Below, piece after piece: positions 42,980 through 51,693 of a stretch of 64,000 nucleotides of DNA. This stretch comes from Simiduia curdlanivorans (GTDB lineage: Bacteria; Pseudomonadota; Gammaproteobacteria; Pseudomonadales; Cellvibrionaceae). The notes below the pieces were generated by a model that was given only the letters and a program-made list of their open reading frames with translations, was not told the DNA's origin and searched no databases. How positions within the stretch are numbered: position 1 is the first letter of the stretch; each line of letters begins with the position of its first letter. The stretch is from assembly GCF_030409605.1 (NCBI RefSeq), contig NZ_JAUFQG010000004.1, forward strand, positions 1,676,501 through 1,740,500, written 5' to 3'. The position numbers and the translations under genes were made by a program.

Positions 42980-44155
42980 ATGTCTCGTGCCCCAAGTATT
43001 CCTCGCTCCAGTATAAACGACTATAGCCTTGATCAAGCCACTGAACGGCGGGAGTTTTTACGCGCTAAAACCGGTGTGCCGTTGTCGGCAGTTGGAAATT
43101 ACAGTCTCGATCCTAATTTGGTTAACGGTAACATCGAAAATTTCATCGGCACTTTACAAATGCCTTTGGGTGTTGCTGGACCGTTAAAAATCCAGGGTGA
43201 AGCCGCTCAGGGTGATTTCTATATCCCACTAGCGACCACCGAGGGAACACTGGTCGCAAGCTACAGCCGCGGCATGCGGGTTATCTCAGAATGTGGTGGT
43301 TGTAAAACGGCGGTGACCCGTCACGCCATGCAAAGAGCGCCCGTATTTCTGCTTGGGGATGTACATGTCGCTAAGCGGTTTAGCGCTTGGTTGGCGGAAA
43401 ATTTTCAGCGAATAAAGTCTGTGGCTGAATCCACCACCCGAAGCGGCAAGTTATTTGAGGTAGAGCAATACGCTGTCGGTAATATGATTTATACCCGATT
43501 CAATTACACCACCGGTGATGCCGCCGGGCAAAACATGACCGGTAAGGCTACGTTCGCCGCCTGTGAGTGGATTGTTGAAAATTGTCCATTGTCATTGAAA
43601 TACTTGCTCTCCGGTTCAGTTGATACCGATAAAAAGCATTCCGCGATGAATTTAATTCGCACCCGTGGGAAACGTGTTATTGCTGAAGTTGTTATAAAAA
43701 ATGATGTGGCAAAGCGCCTGCTTGGTGTGGATACCGCGACACTTTTTCGGGCTCGACAAATTTCCAACACCGGCAGTTTTCAGGCCGGATCTATTTATAA
43801 TGGCCCGCACTCGGCGAACGGTATTGCTGCGTTATTTATTGCAACCGGCCAAGACGAAGCGAATGTTGCCGAGTCTCATGCCGGCATTACCCATAGTCAG
43901 CTATTGGACAATGGCGATTACTATTGGTCGGTTACGCTACCAGCGGTTATTTGTGGCACCTATGGTGGCGGCACTGCGTTGCCTGGGCAGCGCGAATGTT
44001 TGGAAATAATGGATTGTTACGGCGCCGGCAAAGCTGACAAGTTTGCAGAAATAATAGCGGCGGTGGTGCTTGCTGGCGATATCTCTCTTGGCAGCGCGGT
44101 GTTGGCGGGAGACTGGGTCTCCAGCCATGAGCAGTACGGTCGAAATCGCAAGTAA
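42980..44155 (+). CDS. Hydroxymethylglutaryl-CoA reductase, class I type
   Basis: The 391-residue soluble enzyme has ENFIGTLQMPLGVAGPL, PLATTEGTLVAS, TGDAAGQNMTG, DTDKKHSAMN, GQDEANVAES and a C-terminal SSHEQYGRNR. The catalytic tetrad is complete: Glu88, Lys218, Asp292 and His383 correspond to human Glu559, Lys691, Asp767 and His866. The motifs fit class I (archaeal/eukaryotic type, NADPH) better than the bacterial class II. It interconverts HMG-CoA and mevalonate. GAAGG lies 7 bases before ATG 42980, so I prefer it over TTG 42947. No other mevalonate-pathway gene is in the window, so the physiological direction is open. Confidence 0.92.
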   Translation: MSRAPSIPRSSINDYSLDQATERREFLRAKTGVPLSAVGNYSLDPNLVNGNIENFIGTLQMPLGVAGPLKIQGEAAQGDFYIPLATTEGTLVASYSRGMRVISECGGCKTAVTRHAMQRAPVFLLGDVHVAKRFSAWLAENFQRIKSVAESTTRSGKLFEVEQYAVGNMIYTRFNYTTGDAAGQNMTGKATFAACEWIVENCPLSLKYLLSGSVDTDKKHSAMNLIRTRGKRVIAEVVIKNDVAKRLLGVDTATLFRARQISNTGSFQAGSIYNGPHSANGIAALFIATGQDEANVAESHAGITHSQLLDNGDYYWSVTLPAVICGTYGGGTALPGQRECLEIMDCYGAGKADKFAEIIAAVVLAGDISLGSAVLAGDWVSSHEQYGRNRK

Positions 44156-44200
44156 TACAGGCTGTTTTGTTCTAAGAATTTGAATAATAAAGAGGTGAGT

Positions 44201-45547
44201 ATGAACATCCCGCTATCAGGCGAGAATCCGTCATTAAGTGTAATTAACCCCTATGACACCCCTCGTTATCGCAGTTATGTGTTGGCGATGTTGACCTTGA
44301 CCTATGTATTTAACTTTGTCGACCGGCAAATTATCGCCATATTGCAAGACCCAATTAAACTGGAATTTGGTTTATCGGATACTCAGTTAGGTCTCTTGAA
44401 TGGACTTGCTTTTGCCGCTTTTTATGTCGGCTTTGGCTTGCCCATTGCGCGTTGGGCCGACGCGGGTGTACGCCGTAACATCGTGGCTTTAGCGCTCGCC
44501 GTATGGAGCCTCATGACTGTATTTTGTGGCATGGCTCAAAATTATACGCAGTTGTTGCTCGCTCGCATTGGCGTGGGTGTTGGCGAGGCTGGTTGTAGCC
44601 CTCCAGCCCACTCCATGATCTCGGATATTTTTCCGCCTGCGCAACGAGCCACTGCCATGGGAACTTATTCACTGGGTGTGAATTTTGGCATTTTAATTGG
44701 ATTTATAGCGGGCGGCTGGCTTAACGAAGTCTATGGCTGGCGCGTTGCGCTGATGGCGGTTGGTGCTCCGGGGATAATTTTAGCTGTCTGGCTTCGTCTA
44801 ACTGTGCGTGAGCCCCTGCGTGGATTTTCAGATACAGGAAGCCAGAAAGCGATAATTGCATCGGGTGAAAAATTAGTTCCTCTGGCTCAGGTGTTTGAGT
44901 ATCTGTGGTCTTTCAAAAGTGCGCGTTGGTTGGTTTTTGCCTGCGCTTTAACCAGTGTGGGTGGCTATGGTTTGGCGAACTGGATGCCATCTTTTTTAAT
45001 TCGAAGTCACGGCATGGGCACGGCAGAACTGGGCGTTTGGCTGGCGCTTATAGCCGGTGTTGGCGGTGGGTTAGGCACGTTCTTTGGCGGCTACTTAGCG
45101 GATGTATTAAGTAAGCGCGATGGGCGTTGGGTGCTTTGGTTGCCAGCTTTATCCCTAGCCTTAGCGCTGCCATTTTTATTTTTAACATTCGTACTGTCGG
45201 AAAAGCTATCCACGCTGCTGATTTACATATTTCCCGCCAGTGTTATTTCCATATATTTAGGGCCGTCCTTGGCAACGATTCATCGGCTGGCACCGAATCG
45301 AATGCGGGCTATGGCATCGGCTCTGCTATTTCTGGTTATTAATATCATTGGCTTAGGTGTCGGCCCTGTTGCTATCGGCATCTTGAGCGATATTTTGCAG
45401 CCCACATTACAAGAGCAAGCGTTGCGAACCGCACTGTTAGTGATGGTGTGTGGCGGTGTATTAGCGGGTGCTTTGTGTTTCTTCTTTGGCGCTAAACATC
45501 TTATCAGCGATCAAATTCGTGCAAGTCAGTACAACCTAGGTGAATAA
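44201..45547 (+). CDS. MFS transporter, Spinster-like
   Basis: The 448-residue protein has 12 predicted membrane helices and the MFS signatures NFVDRQIIAILQDPIK at helix 1, GLPIARWADAGVRRNI in loop 2-3 and GVGVGEAGCSPPAHSMISD in helix 4. This form is the Spinster-like group often found near lipid and steroid catabolism genes. GAGGTG precedes ATG 44201. A TTG at 44180 is the alternative. It lies between the HMG-CoA reductase and the ligase, whose ATG begins 1 bp after this stop. It may import or export the pathway substrate or product. Confidence 0.9.
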   Translation: MNIPLSGENPSLSVINPYDTPRYRSYVLAMLTLTYVFNFVDRQIIAILQDPIKLEFGLSDTQLGLLNGLAFAAFYVGFGLPIARWADAGVRRNIVALALAVWSLMTVFCGMAQNYTQLLLARIGVGVGEAGCSPPAHSMISDIFPPAQRATAMGTYSLGVNFGILIGFIAGGWLNEVYGWRVALMAVGAPGIILAVWLRLTVREPLRGFSDTGSQKAIIASGEKLVPLAQVFEYLWSFKSARWLVFACALTSVGGYGLANWMPSFLIRSHGMGTAELGVWLALIAGVGGGLGTFFGGYLADVLSKRDGRWVLWLPALSLALALPFLFLTFVLSEKLSTLLIYIFPASVISIYLGPSLATIHRLAPNRMRAMASALLFLVINIIGLGVGPVAIGILSDILQPTLQEQALRTALLVMVCGGVLAGALCFFFGAKHLISDQIRASQYNLGE

Positions 45548-45548
45548 T

Positions 45549-47186
45549 ATGGCGTTGGCAATTGAGTTGGCACCCACACCCTTAGAGAAATTCTATCACT
45601 GGGAAAAAGTCGCCAGTGATGCTGTGTTTCTAAGGCAATCGCGCAATGGCCAATGGTTGGATTACACCTGGTCTGAAGTTTCCGAAATGGTGCGGAGAGT
45701 GGCAGGCTTCATCGCGTCGCGCGAGCTAGAGCCTGGCGCGCGCATCGGGCTTGTGGCGTCTAATTGTGCCGAGTGGATGGTGATCGATTTAGCGATTATG
45801 TTGGCCGGGCATGTTAGCGTACCGCTCTACGCGGCGCAGGATCTTAACTCCGGGCGTTACATTTTAGATCATGCCGAAGTCAGTCTTGTGTTTATTGGCC
45901 GCTTTGCCCATGAGACGCAGGCCGACGAACTTTTTGGCTCAGACCTCTATCGAATAGGGTTAACAGATTGCCGAACGCCGTGTGATATTTCCCTTGTCGA
46001 TATTTTGTTGGAGGCGCCCAGGTTTAATGAGTCGCCTGTCTATCCGCGCGCCCAGTTGTTTACCCTAATTTACACCTCGGGTACGACGGGAAACCCAAAA
46101 GGAGTGATGCATAATATTGGCGCCATTGCCGACGTGGTGCAAAGGCGTACCTTGTATTTGCCGTCAGCCGAACCCGGTGAACGTGAGCGCTTTATCTCTT
46201 ATTTACCCCTGGCACATGTTGCTGAGCGCGCGGGTATCGCGTTGCGAGCGCTGTACGGCAATGCCGAGTTGGCTTTTTCTGCTGGGCAAGCAACCTTTGC
46301 TATGGAAATGCGTCAAATAAAACCCACCGGCTTCTTCGCCGTTCCTAGGCTATGGGAAAAGTTCCGTGAAAACTTACTTAACGCACAGCCAGATTTAATG
46401 GTTGATACATTGTCTGAAACTGAAAAGCTTCGCTTACAAAGCTTGTTGGGCTTAGACAAGGCACGCTATATCACGACCGGTGCAGCGGCAACACCACCAG
46501 AATTGTACCGTTGGTATAAAGCCATTGGGATTCGGTTAATAAATGCCTATGGTATGACGGAAAATTTAATTGATGGCTGTTTAAATATCAGTGATGCGGC
46601 ATGCGACCCTGGCTGTGTTGGTAAACCTTTACCCGGGGTAAAATTGCGTTTCACTGAAGATGGAGAGGTGTGCTTTAAAAGTGCAGGCGTAATGGCCGGC
46701 TATTACAAAGATGAAGAAAAGTCTTCTCTTGTTTTGCACGACGGTTGGTATCACACAGGTGATAGAGGCTTTTTAGATGAGGAAGGGCGCTTAGTTTTAA
46801 CCGGCCGGGTAGGAGATATCTTTAAAACCGGCAAGGGAAAATTCGTTAATCCACTCGATATTGAGCACAAGCTTTATGCTTGGCAATTGTTTGAACAGGT
46901 ATGTGTGGTGGGCCAAGGTTTAGCGCAGCCAGTGGCAATTTTAGTGCCTAATCTTAGTGCCAGAAAGCTACCGAAAGCGCAGCTGGAACAAACGTTGAGA
47001 CAGGGCTTGGTTAATATGAATAGCCAATTGGCGCCACATGAGCGAGTGTCGAATATCTGTATCGCATCAGAGGAATGGAGCGCCGATAGCGGGCTGCTGA
47101 CGCCCACGCTGAAGATAAAGCGTCAGGCTGTGGCCGATCGCTACCTCGGTACGATCAACTTGAATTGCTTAGTGACTTGGCTCTAG
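45549..47186 (+). CDS. AMP-binding acyl-CoA ligase
   Basis: The 545-residue enzyme of the ANL superfamily has the P-loop YTSGTTGNPKGVMHN, SYLPLAHVAERAG, NAYGMTE and HTGDRGFLDEEGRLVLTGRV, all motifs of long-chain acyl-CoA synthetases (FadD15/AasC-like). It activates a carboxylic acid with ATP and CoA. The substrate is unknown. An AGGTGA just upstream of ATG 45549 overlaps the end of the MFS gene, so the two are coupled. An alternative GTG at 45540 overlaps the MFS stop. It is the last plus-strand gene of this module. Confidence 0.9.
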   Translation: MALAIELAPTPLEKFYHWEKVASDAVFLRQSRNGQWLDYTWSEVSEMVRRVAGFIASRELEPGARIGLVASNCAEWMVIDLAIMLAGHVSVPLYAAQDLNSGRYILDHAEVSLVFIGRFAHETQADELFGSDLYRIGLTDCRTPCDISLVDILLEAPRFNESPVYPRAQLFTLIYTSGTTGNPKGVMHNIGAIADVVQRRTLYLPSAEPGERERFISYLPLAHVAERAGIALRALYGNAELAFSAGQATFAMEMRQIKPTGFFAVPRLWEKFRENLLNAQPDLMVDTLSETEKLRLQSLLGLDKARYITTGAAATPPELYRWYKAIGIRLINAYGMTENLIDGCLNISDAACDPGCVGKPLPGVKLRFTEDGEVCFKSAGVMAGYYKDEEKSSLVLHDGWYHTGDRGFLDEEGRLVLTGRVGDIFKTGKGKFVNPLDIEHKLYAWQLFEQVCVVGQGLAQPVAILVPNLSARKLPKAQLEQTLRQGLVNMNSQLAPHERVSNICIASEEWSADSGLLTPTLKIKRQAVADRYLGTINLNCLVTWL

Positions 47187-47244
47187 TTCGTGACCTTACA
47201 GCTCTCTACCTGTTTGTTGCCTCGATAGCGATTACTTTGATTTT

Positions 47245-47700
47245 TTATCTTTCCAGCAGTGGCGTAACCGCGCGCCTAATACTGTCAGGTATGGGGCAGG
47301 GGCGCTGATTATCCCGGGCGACGAATACATGAACAAAATGACCGTAAGCGCATAAAGTATCTTTTCCCTCTTTAAAAATGCCCAGCTGATAGGTGATGGA
47401 GCTAGTCCCCAATTTTGCTACGGCTAGCCCAACCTCGATTTTCTCGGGGAAGCTTAGCGGCTGTAGGTAACTGCATTGTGAGTCGACCACGAAAGCAATG
47501 CATTCGCCTTGGTGAATATCTAATCCGCCATCGCTGATTAAAAATTGGTTTACTGCTGTGTCGAAGTAGGCGTAGTAGGTCACGTTATTCACATGGCCAT
47601 AAATATCGTTATCGGCCCAGCGCGTATCGATAGGTTGAAAGCGTTGAAAGCTCGCGCGGCTAGGCTTGGCGTCGGGCTTGTGGTTGTTTGGCTTACTCAT
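47245..47700 (-). CDS. 4HBT-type acyl-CoA thioesterase
   Basis: The 151-residue hot-dog-fold protein has the conserved IDTRWADNDIYGHVNNVTYY active-site stretch (Asp in WADND) and QCSYLQPLSFPEKIEVGLAV. It resembles YbgC/4-hydroxybenzoyl-CoA thioesterases and would hydrolyse an acyl-CoA. ATG 47700 lies 8 bp past the stop of the alcohol dehydrogenase gene, so the genes are in one operon. A TTG at 47712 overlaps that stop. It is convergent with the ligase gene. Confidence 0.88.
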   Translation of the reverse strand: MSKPNNHKPDAKPSRASFQRFQPIDTRWADNDIYGHVNNVTYYAYFDTAVNQFLISDGGLDIHQGECIAFVVDSQCSYLQPLSFPEKIEVGLAVAKLGTSSITYQLGIFKEGKDTLCAYGHFVHVFVARDNQRPCPIPDSIRRAVTPLLER

Positions 47701-47708
47701 AGTTGGGC

Positions 47709-48866
47709 TCAATAAATCGATTGGTAAATTTTTAGCGCGTCGGCTTCGCTCATGGGCTTAGGGTTGTTGACCAATAACCGCTGTTGCAACATCGCATCGG
47801 CTGCCAATAGGGGTAAGCTGTCTAGGCTAATGTGAAGATCGCGCAGGCGGGTGGCTAATTGGGTGTTTTGAATAAGGTCATCTAGCGCGTTGATAAATTG
47901 CTCACACGCCTGCTCAGTATCTGGCGCAGGGTTAGCGACAAAAATATCGGCCAGCTGGGCGTAGAGTAAGTGCGCGTGGCTGGCGTTGAAACGCAATACG
48001 GCTGTCAACACTAGCGCATTGCTGAGGCCGTGCGGAATATGATAATGCCCACCCAATGGATAGGCGAGTGCATGTACAGCGGCGACCGGTGCATTGGCGA
48101 AGGCTTGGCCGGCAAGACAGGCGCCAAGCAGCATAGCGGCGCGCGCCTCCAAATTGGTTCCGTTGTTTACCGCGGTTAACAAATGGGTTGATAACAATGC
48201 GAGTGCCTGGCGTGCAAGAATGTCGGATAGAGGATTTTTCCTATGCGCGCTGGTGAAGGCTTCAATTGCATGCACCATAGCGTCAATACCTGTGGCCGCG
48301 GTAATGGCAGGTGGCAGGCCTAAGGTCAATTCTGGATCGAGCAAGGCTATATCAGGCAGTAATTTTTTCGAAACTATACCAGCCTTGGTGGTGCTGCCGG
48401 TGGTAATAATGGCAATGGGCGTAACTTCCGAGCCAGTGCCCGCGGTGGTGGGAATTTGAATGAGTGGCAAACGCAGGCCCGTCACTTTGTCCACGCCATA
48501 AATGTCGGCGAGTGTTTGCTGGCATTGTGGGTGGGCGAGCAGGGCCACAATTTTTGCTACATCCATTGAGCTGCCACCGCCTAGCCCGATAATGACATCC
48601 GCGTTTAGGGCTTTCGCCTTGGCTACCGCTGCGAGTACTGTTGCTTCCGCTGGATCTGCTTGCACATCGCTAAAGCATGCGTAGCTAGTTCCTGTTTTCT
48701 GTAAGGCCGCCTCCGCTTTATTAACCAAGCCTAATTTGACCAGACTTGCATCGCTGATAATTAGCACGGATTGGGCGTTCAGCCGTTGCGTGAATTGACC
48801 TAAATCGGCAATTAAACCTGGCTTCATCTCTATGCCTGGGCTGGTGTAAAAGCTAATGGATTGCAT
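47709..48866 (-). CDS. Iron-containing alcohol dehydrogenase (group III)
   Basis: The 385-residue enzyme has GLGGGSSMDVAKIVALL (NAD-binding), IPTTAGTGSEVTPIAIIT and the iron-ligand segments TGIDAMVHAIEAF and ALAYPLGGHYHIPHGLSNA. The Asp and three His are as in lactaldehyde and butanol dehydrogenases. It interconverts an alcohol and an aldehyde with NAD(P). It lies 7 bp downstream of the acyl-CoA dehydrogenase and upstream of the thioesterase. The ORF begins at the ATG of MQSISFYTSPGIEM. Confidence 0.9.
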   Translation of the reverse strand: MQSISFYTSPGIEMKPGLIADLGQFTQRLNAQSVLIISDASLVKLGLVNKAEAALQKTGTSYACFSDVQADPAEATVLAAVAKAKALNADVIIGLGGGSSMDVAKIVALLAHPQCQQTLADIYGVDKVTGLRLPLIQIPTTAGTGSEVTPIAIITTGSTTKAGIVSKKLLPDIALLDPELTLGLPPAITAATGIDAMVHAIEAFTSAHRKNPLSDILARQALALLSTHLLTAVNNGTNLEARAAMLLGACLAGQAFANAPVAAVHALAYPLGGHYHIPHGLSNALVLTAVLRFNASHAHLLYAQLADIFVANPAPDTEQACEQFINALDDLIQNTQLATRLRDLHISLDSLPLLAADAMLQQRLLVNNPKPMSEADALKIYQSIY

Positions 48867-48873
48867 AGTGAAC

Positions 48874-50649
48874 CTAAAAATGGCTGGTTTGAAATGTCAA
48901 TGTTGTGCGCGTGTTGCTCAATAAAATTTGCATTAAACTGATGCAGCGAGGCAGTATGCGTTCAAAATAGAAATGCGCACATTGAATTTTTCCTTGTAGA
49001 AAATCTTGGTCGACATCTGAGCTGGCCAAATCTTCGTGCGCCGTTTGCGCTTGTTGCAGCCAGCACCACGCCAATAGAATATAGCTTGAAAAGTGTAGGA
49101 AGTCACAAGCGTTAAGGCTGAGTGAATCTGGATTTTCGAGACTGTTGGTGTGCATTAAACTTGCCATTTTCTGCCAGTGGTCGAGCCAGTGGTGCAGAGA
49201 TTTCGCTAGTGGTGCGAGTTCGATGTTAGCTTGATATTGAACGCAATCTCGGCTTATTTCTTGTATTAACTCGCTGAGTGCTGCGCCCTCATCCGCTAAG
49301 ATTTTTCGTTTGACGAGGTCCTGTGCCTGAATGCCGTTGGTGCCTTCATAGAGCTGGGTGATACGGCCATCGCGCACTAGTTGCTCCATGCCCCACTCTC
49401 GAATATAGCCATGCCCACCATAGATTTGCACGCCTAGATTGCTTACCTCCATGCTCATATCGGTAAAAAAGGCCTTCACTATGGGAATCAGCAGTGCAAC
49501 GCGCGCGCCCGCTTGTTGGCGTATCGCTTGGCTGGCACCTCTGTGTTCAAGATCGAGCGCCATGGCGGTTTTCAACCCTAAAAGTCTGCTACCTTCTACT
49601 AAGGCTTTTTGCGTGAGTAGCATGCGCCGCACATCGCCGTGCATAATAATGGGGTCGGCAGCAAGCTCAGGATGTTTGGTTCCAGACAGGGCTCGGCATT
49701 GCAATCTATCGCGGGCGTAACGCAGCGCACCCTGGTAGGACTGAGCGGCTATGCCCAAACCTTGCAGGCCAACTTGAAAGCGGGCGTCGTTCATCATGGT
49801 AAACATGCAGGCTAAGCCCTGATTTTCTTGTCCAACTAAATAGCCCTCTGCGGCGTCGAAATTCATCACGCAAGTTGCGGCGCCTTTGATGCCCATTTTG
49901 TGCTCTATCGCGCCACAGCTGACGGTGTTTTCCTCATTGCGCGTAGGTAATATTTTGGGCACTAAAAATAGGCTGATTCCTTTCACACCGGCCGGTGCAT
50001 CCGTCAGGCGGGCGAGCACCAAGTGAATAATATTTTCACTTAAATCTTGTTCGCCGCCGCTAATAAAAATTTTTGTGCCGCTGATGCTATAGCTGCCATC
50101 TTCGCCTCGCTTAGCGCTGGTGCGCAGCAGCGCGAGATCGGTGCCGGCGTGCGGTTCGGTCAGGCACATAGTGCCGGCCCATTGGCCACTCACGAGTTTG
50201 GCTAAGTAGGTTTGTTTGAGCGACTCGCTGCCATGGGCATTGAGTGCCAACACCACGCCCTCGGTTAAGCCCGAATAAATACGGAAGGCAAGGTTGGCAC
50301 TCATAAGCATTTCGTGAAAGGGCGTAGCTAGCAGCGCGGGCAAGCCTTGGCCATCAAAGGCCTCGGGCCCCGTCATGGCCGCCCAGCCAGCATCGCAATA
50401 GGCTTTATAGGCTGCCGCAAAGCCCCTGGGTGTACTGACTTTACCGCCACTGAACGTCGCCTCTTCTTCATCGCCTACACTGTTAAGTGGTGCTACAACA
50501 TTGCTGGCGTAGCGGGCTCCTTCCTCTAGAATCGCGTCGGCTAATGCTCGATTGATCTCCGTTAGTCCGAGTGACGCGCAATGTTGTTCGAAATTGAGTA
50601 GGCTGTGGAGCAGGAACTGAAAATCTTTTAACGGTGCTTGGTATTCCAT
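48874..50649 (-). CDS. Acyl-CoA dehydrogenase, DmdC-like
   Basis: The 591-residue flavoenzyme begins MEYQAPLKDFQFLL, a start typical of the long ACAD group that includes 3-methylthiopropionyl-CoA dehydrogenase (DmdC). It has MCLTEPHAGTDLALLRT, the FAD/substrate loop QIYGGHGYIREWG and the catalytic Glu in QLYEGTNGIQAQDL. A C-terminal helical extension of about 100 residues is present. It oxidises an acyl-CoA to the enoyl-CoA. The substrate is unknown, and FadE-type use is possible. ATG 50649 is preferred over upstream ATG 50718 because family members start here. It is divergent from a LysR gene. Confidence 0.9.
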   Translation of the reverse strand: MEYQAPLKDFQFLLHSLLNFEQHCASLGLTEINRALADAILEEGARYASNVVAPLNSVGDEEEATFSGGKVSTPRGFAAAYKAYCDAGWAAMTGPEAFDGQGLPALLATPFHEMLMSANLAFRIYSGLTEGVVLALNAHGSESLKQTYLAKLVSGQWAGTMCLTEPHAGTDLALLRTSAKRGEDGSYSISGTKIFISGGEQDLSENIIHLVLARLTDAPAGVKGISLFLVPKILPTRNEENTVSCGAIEHKMGIKGAATCVMNFDAAEGYLVGQENQGLACMFTMMNDARFQVGLQGLGIAAQSYQGALRYARDRLQCRALSGTKHPELAADPIIMHGDVRRMLLTQKALVEGSRLLGLKTAMALDLEHRGASQAIRQQAGARVALLIPIVKAFFTDMSMEVSNLGVQIYGGHGYIREWGMEQLVRDGRITQLYEGTNGIQAQDLVKRKILADEGAALSELIQEISRDCVQYQANIELAPLAKSLHHWLDHWQKMASLMHTNSLENPDSLSLNACDFLHFSSYILLAWCWLQQAQTAHEDLASSDVDQDFLQGKIQCAHFYFERILPRCISLMQILLSNTRTTLTFQTSHF

Positions 50650-50744
50650 GGGGTGCCCATAACGGTGTATAAGTGACAGGCACCACTCTAGGCAATCTTT
50701 GCTCAGATGAGGAATCAAACTTGGTGATACGTTAAATTGCGATT

Positions 50745-51644
50745 ATGAATATAAGAAATTTTGACTTAAATCTATTGGTGGTGCTCGATGCCTTGTTGCG
50801 CGAGCGCAACGTATCCAAAGCGGCAGACAAACTTTCGCTCACCCAGCCGGCGATCAGTAACGCGTTAAATCGGTTGCGCGCGCAGCTTGATGATGAGGTG
50901 ATGATTCGCACTGCGGGGGGCATGAAGCCCACGGCGTTGGCGTTGAGTTTAGAAGAACCGGTACGCAGAGCTTTACGCCAAATCGAATCGAGCTTGAATA
51001 GCAATCTCGCTTTCGAACCAAGCCAAAGTAGCGACATTTTTACCTTGGCCCTGACCGATTTTGTAGAGCATATGTTGATGCCGTCCTTATCGGCGCTGTT
51101 AGCGCAGGTGGCGCCAGGGCTTAAGTTGCGGGTGGTGGACTTAGGTAGAGACTTTCCGTTGCAAGCCTTGGAATCTGGGCAAGTGGATTTGGCTATTGGC
51201 CGTTTTTTGAATCTTCCCGCCAGAGCTAGCCATCGCCGTTGGTTAGAGGAAGATCTGGTGCTGGTGTCTGCACTTACTAATCGCTTGCCAGAGCCCTTAG
51301 ATGTGCCCGGCTTTTGTGCCTTGCGCCATTTGTGGGTCAGCGGCGCACAAACCAAAGGCATGGTGGATACCTGGTTGGAAGAGCATGGCTATAGCCGCGA
51401 GTTAAGTTACATTACGCCTAATTATATGATGGCATCTCATCTCGTAGCAGCGACGGACATGGTGGTGGTATTACCACGCCGCTTTGCGCAGAAATATCAG
51501 CGCTTGTTACCGCTGTCTCTGTATGAAATGCCAATGGCCTTGGATAGGTTTTCAATCGATATGGCCTGGGCCAGCCTGCGCGATAAAGATAAAGGTTTGC
51601 AGTGGTTGGTGGAGCAAATGTTAACGATTGATGTGAGTGCTTAA
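50745..51644 (+). CDS. LysR-family transcriptional regulator
   Basis: The 299-residue protein has the N-terminal helix-turn-helix (DALLRERNVSKAADKLSLTQ, PAISNALNRLR) and a C-terminal effector domain (about 90-299). It resembles the NodD/LeuO-like subgroup of LysR regulators. It is divergent from the acyl-CoA dehydrogenase operon across 95 bp, the usual arrangement for an activator of that operon. I saw no unambiguous T-N11-A operator. The inducer is unknown. Confidence 0.9.
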   Translation: MNIRNFDLNLLVVLDALLRERNVSKAADKLSLTQPAISNALNRLRAQLDDEVMIRTAGGMKPTALALSLEEPVRRALRQIESSLNSNLAFEPSQSSDIFTLALTDFVEHMLMPSLSALLAQVAPGLKLRVVDLGRDFPLQALESGQVDLAIGRFLNLPARASHRRWLEEDLVLVSALTNRLPEPLDVPGFCALRHLWVSGAQTKGMVDTWLEEHGYSRELSYITPNYMMASHLVAATDMVVVLPRRFAQKYQRLLPLSLYEMPMALDRFSIDMAWASLRDKDKGLQWLVEQMLTIDVSA

Positions 51645-51693
51645 CCGCGCGCTGAAAAGTCTTTGCTGGTGAAGCCGAAAAGCCAGCGGGCAT

